A stretch of DNA of 14,710 bases from an uncultured Armatimonadota bacterium. GTDB lineage: Bacteria; Armatimonadota; Armatimonadia; Armatimonadales; Armatimonadaceae. Of this stretch, positions 14,696 through 14,710 are shown in pieces. The stretch is from the NCBI GenBank assembly GCA_903924445.1, contig CAIYBQ010000576.1, positions 1-14,710 of the forward strand. The letters are read 5' to 3'. The position numbers were made by a program, and so were the translations under genes. The number at the start of each line of letters is the position of its first letter. Position 1 is the stretch's first letter. Below the pieces are notes generated by a model. The model was not told the DNA's origin. It did not search any database and saw only the letters and a list, made by a program, of their open reading frames with translations.

Positions 14696-14710
14696 ATGAA
14701 GGTGCGGAGC
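14696..14710 (+). CDS. Possible start of a plus-strand gene cut by the window end
   Basis: An ATG at 14696 opens MKVRS to the edge of the window, divergent from the Nudix gene. A possible -10 box TAGAAT lies at 14661-14666, with GGAAG about 12 bases before the ATG. Five codons cannot establish a gene. Confidence 0.2.

Overview
The window (14,710 bases, about 55% GC by eye) reads as free-living bacterial chromosome. The best taxonomic clue is the prepilin-like protein at 2142-2972. Its N-terminal block (FTLIELLVVIAIIAILAAIL followed by FPVFAQAREKAR) and its H-X9-DG C-terminus are typical of Armatimonadota, and related forms occur in Planctomycetes. Secreted sulfatases, esterases and phosphoesterases with Gly-rich tracts fit the same groups. 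This assignment is inference; there is no rRNA or ribosomal protein gene to confirm it. I see no insertion sequence, phage, integron or CRISPR array, and no stretch over 300 bases lacks a gene.

Layout. 1-1653 (+): 3' part of a fused alpha/beta-hydrolase/SGNH esterase cut by the window edge. 1658-1894 (-): two-helix membrane protein, tail to tail with it. 1948-2020 (+): CAU-anticodon tRNA, then a two-way terminator. 2142-2972 (-): prepilin-like protein. 3122-4024 (+): half-size EamA transporter coupled to an unknown membrane protein. 4098-5705 (-): secreted protein with two HEXXH metallopeptidase-like modules. 5799-6980 (+): membrane acyltransferase. 6950-10978 (-): read as response regulator, histidine kinase, Tat-exported phosphoesterase, GNAT acetyltransferase. 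11091-13999 (+): sulfatase and phosphoesterase, ended by a strong terminator. 14090-14638 (-): Nudix hydrolase. A possible gene start lies at 14696.

The most system-like part is 8901-13999. An OmpR-type two-component pair is divergent from a translationally coupled sulfatase-phosphoesterase pair. The 97-112 bp between them holds two copies of the palindrome TGAATTCA 33 bp apart, plus a separate dyad. Control of the hydrolase operon by the two-component system is inferred. The sulfatase tail and the phosphoesterase head carry matching Gly-rich tracts, so that recombination between 14-base repeats would fuse the two genes in frame. At genome scale, GCATCC/GGATGC is strongly over-represented in several reading frames, which suggests a DNA-level signature motif.
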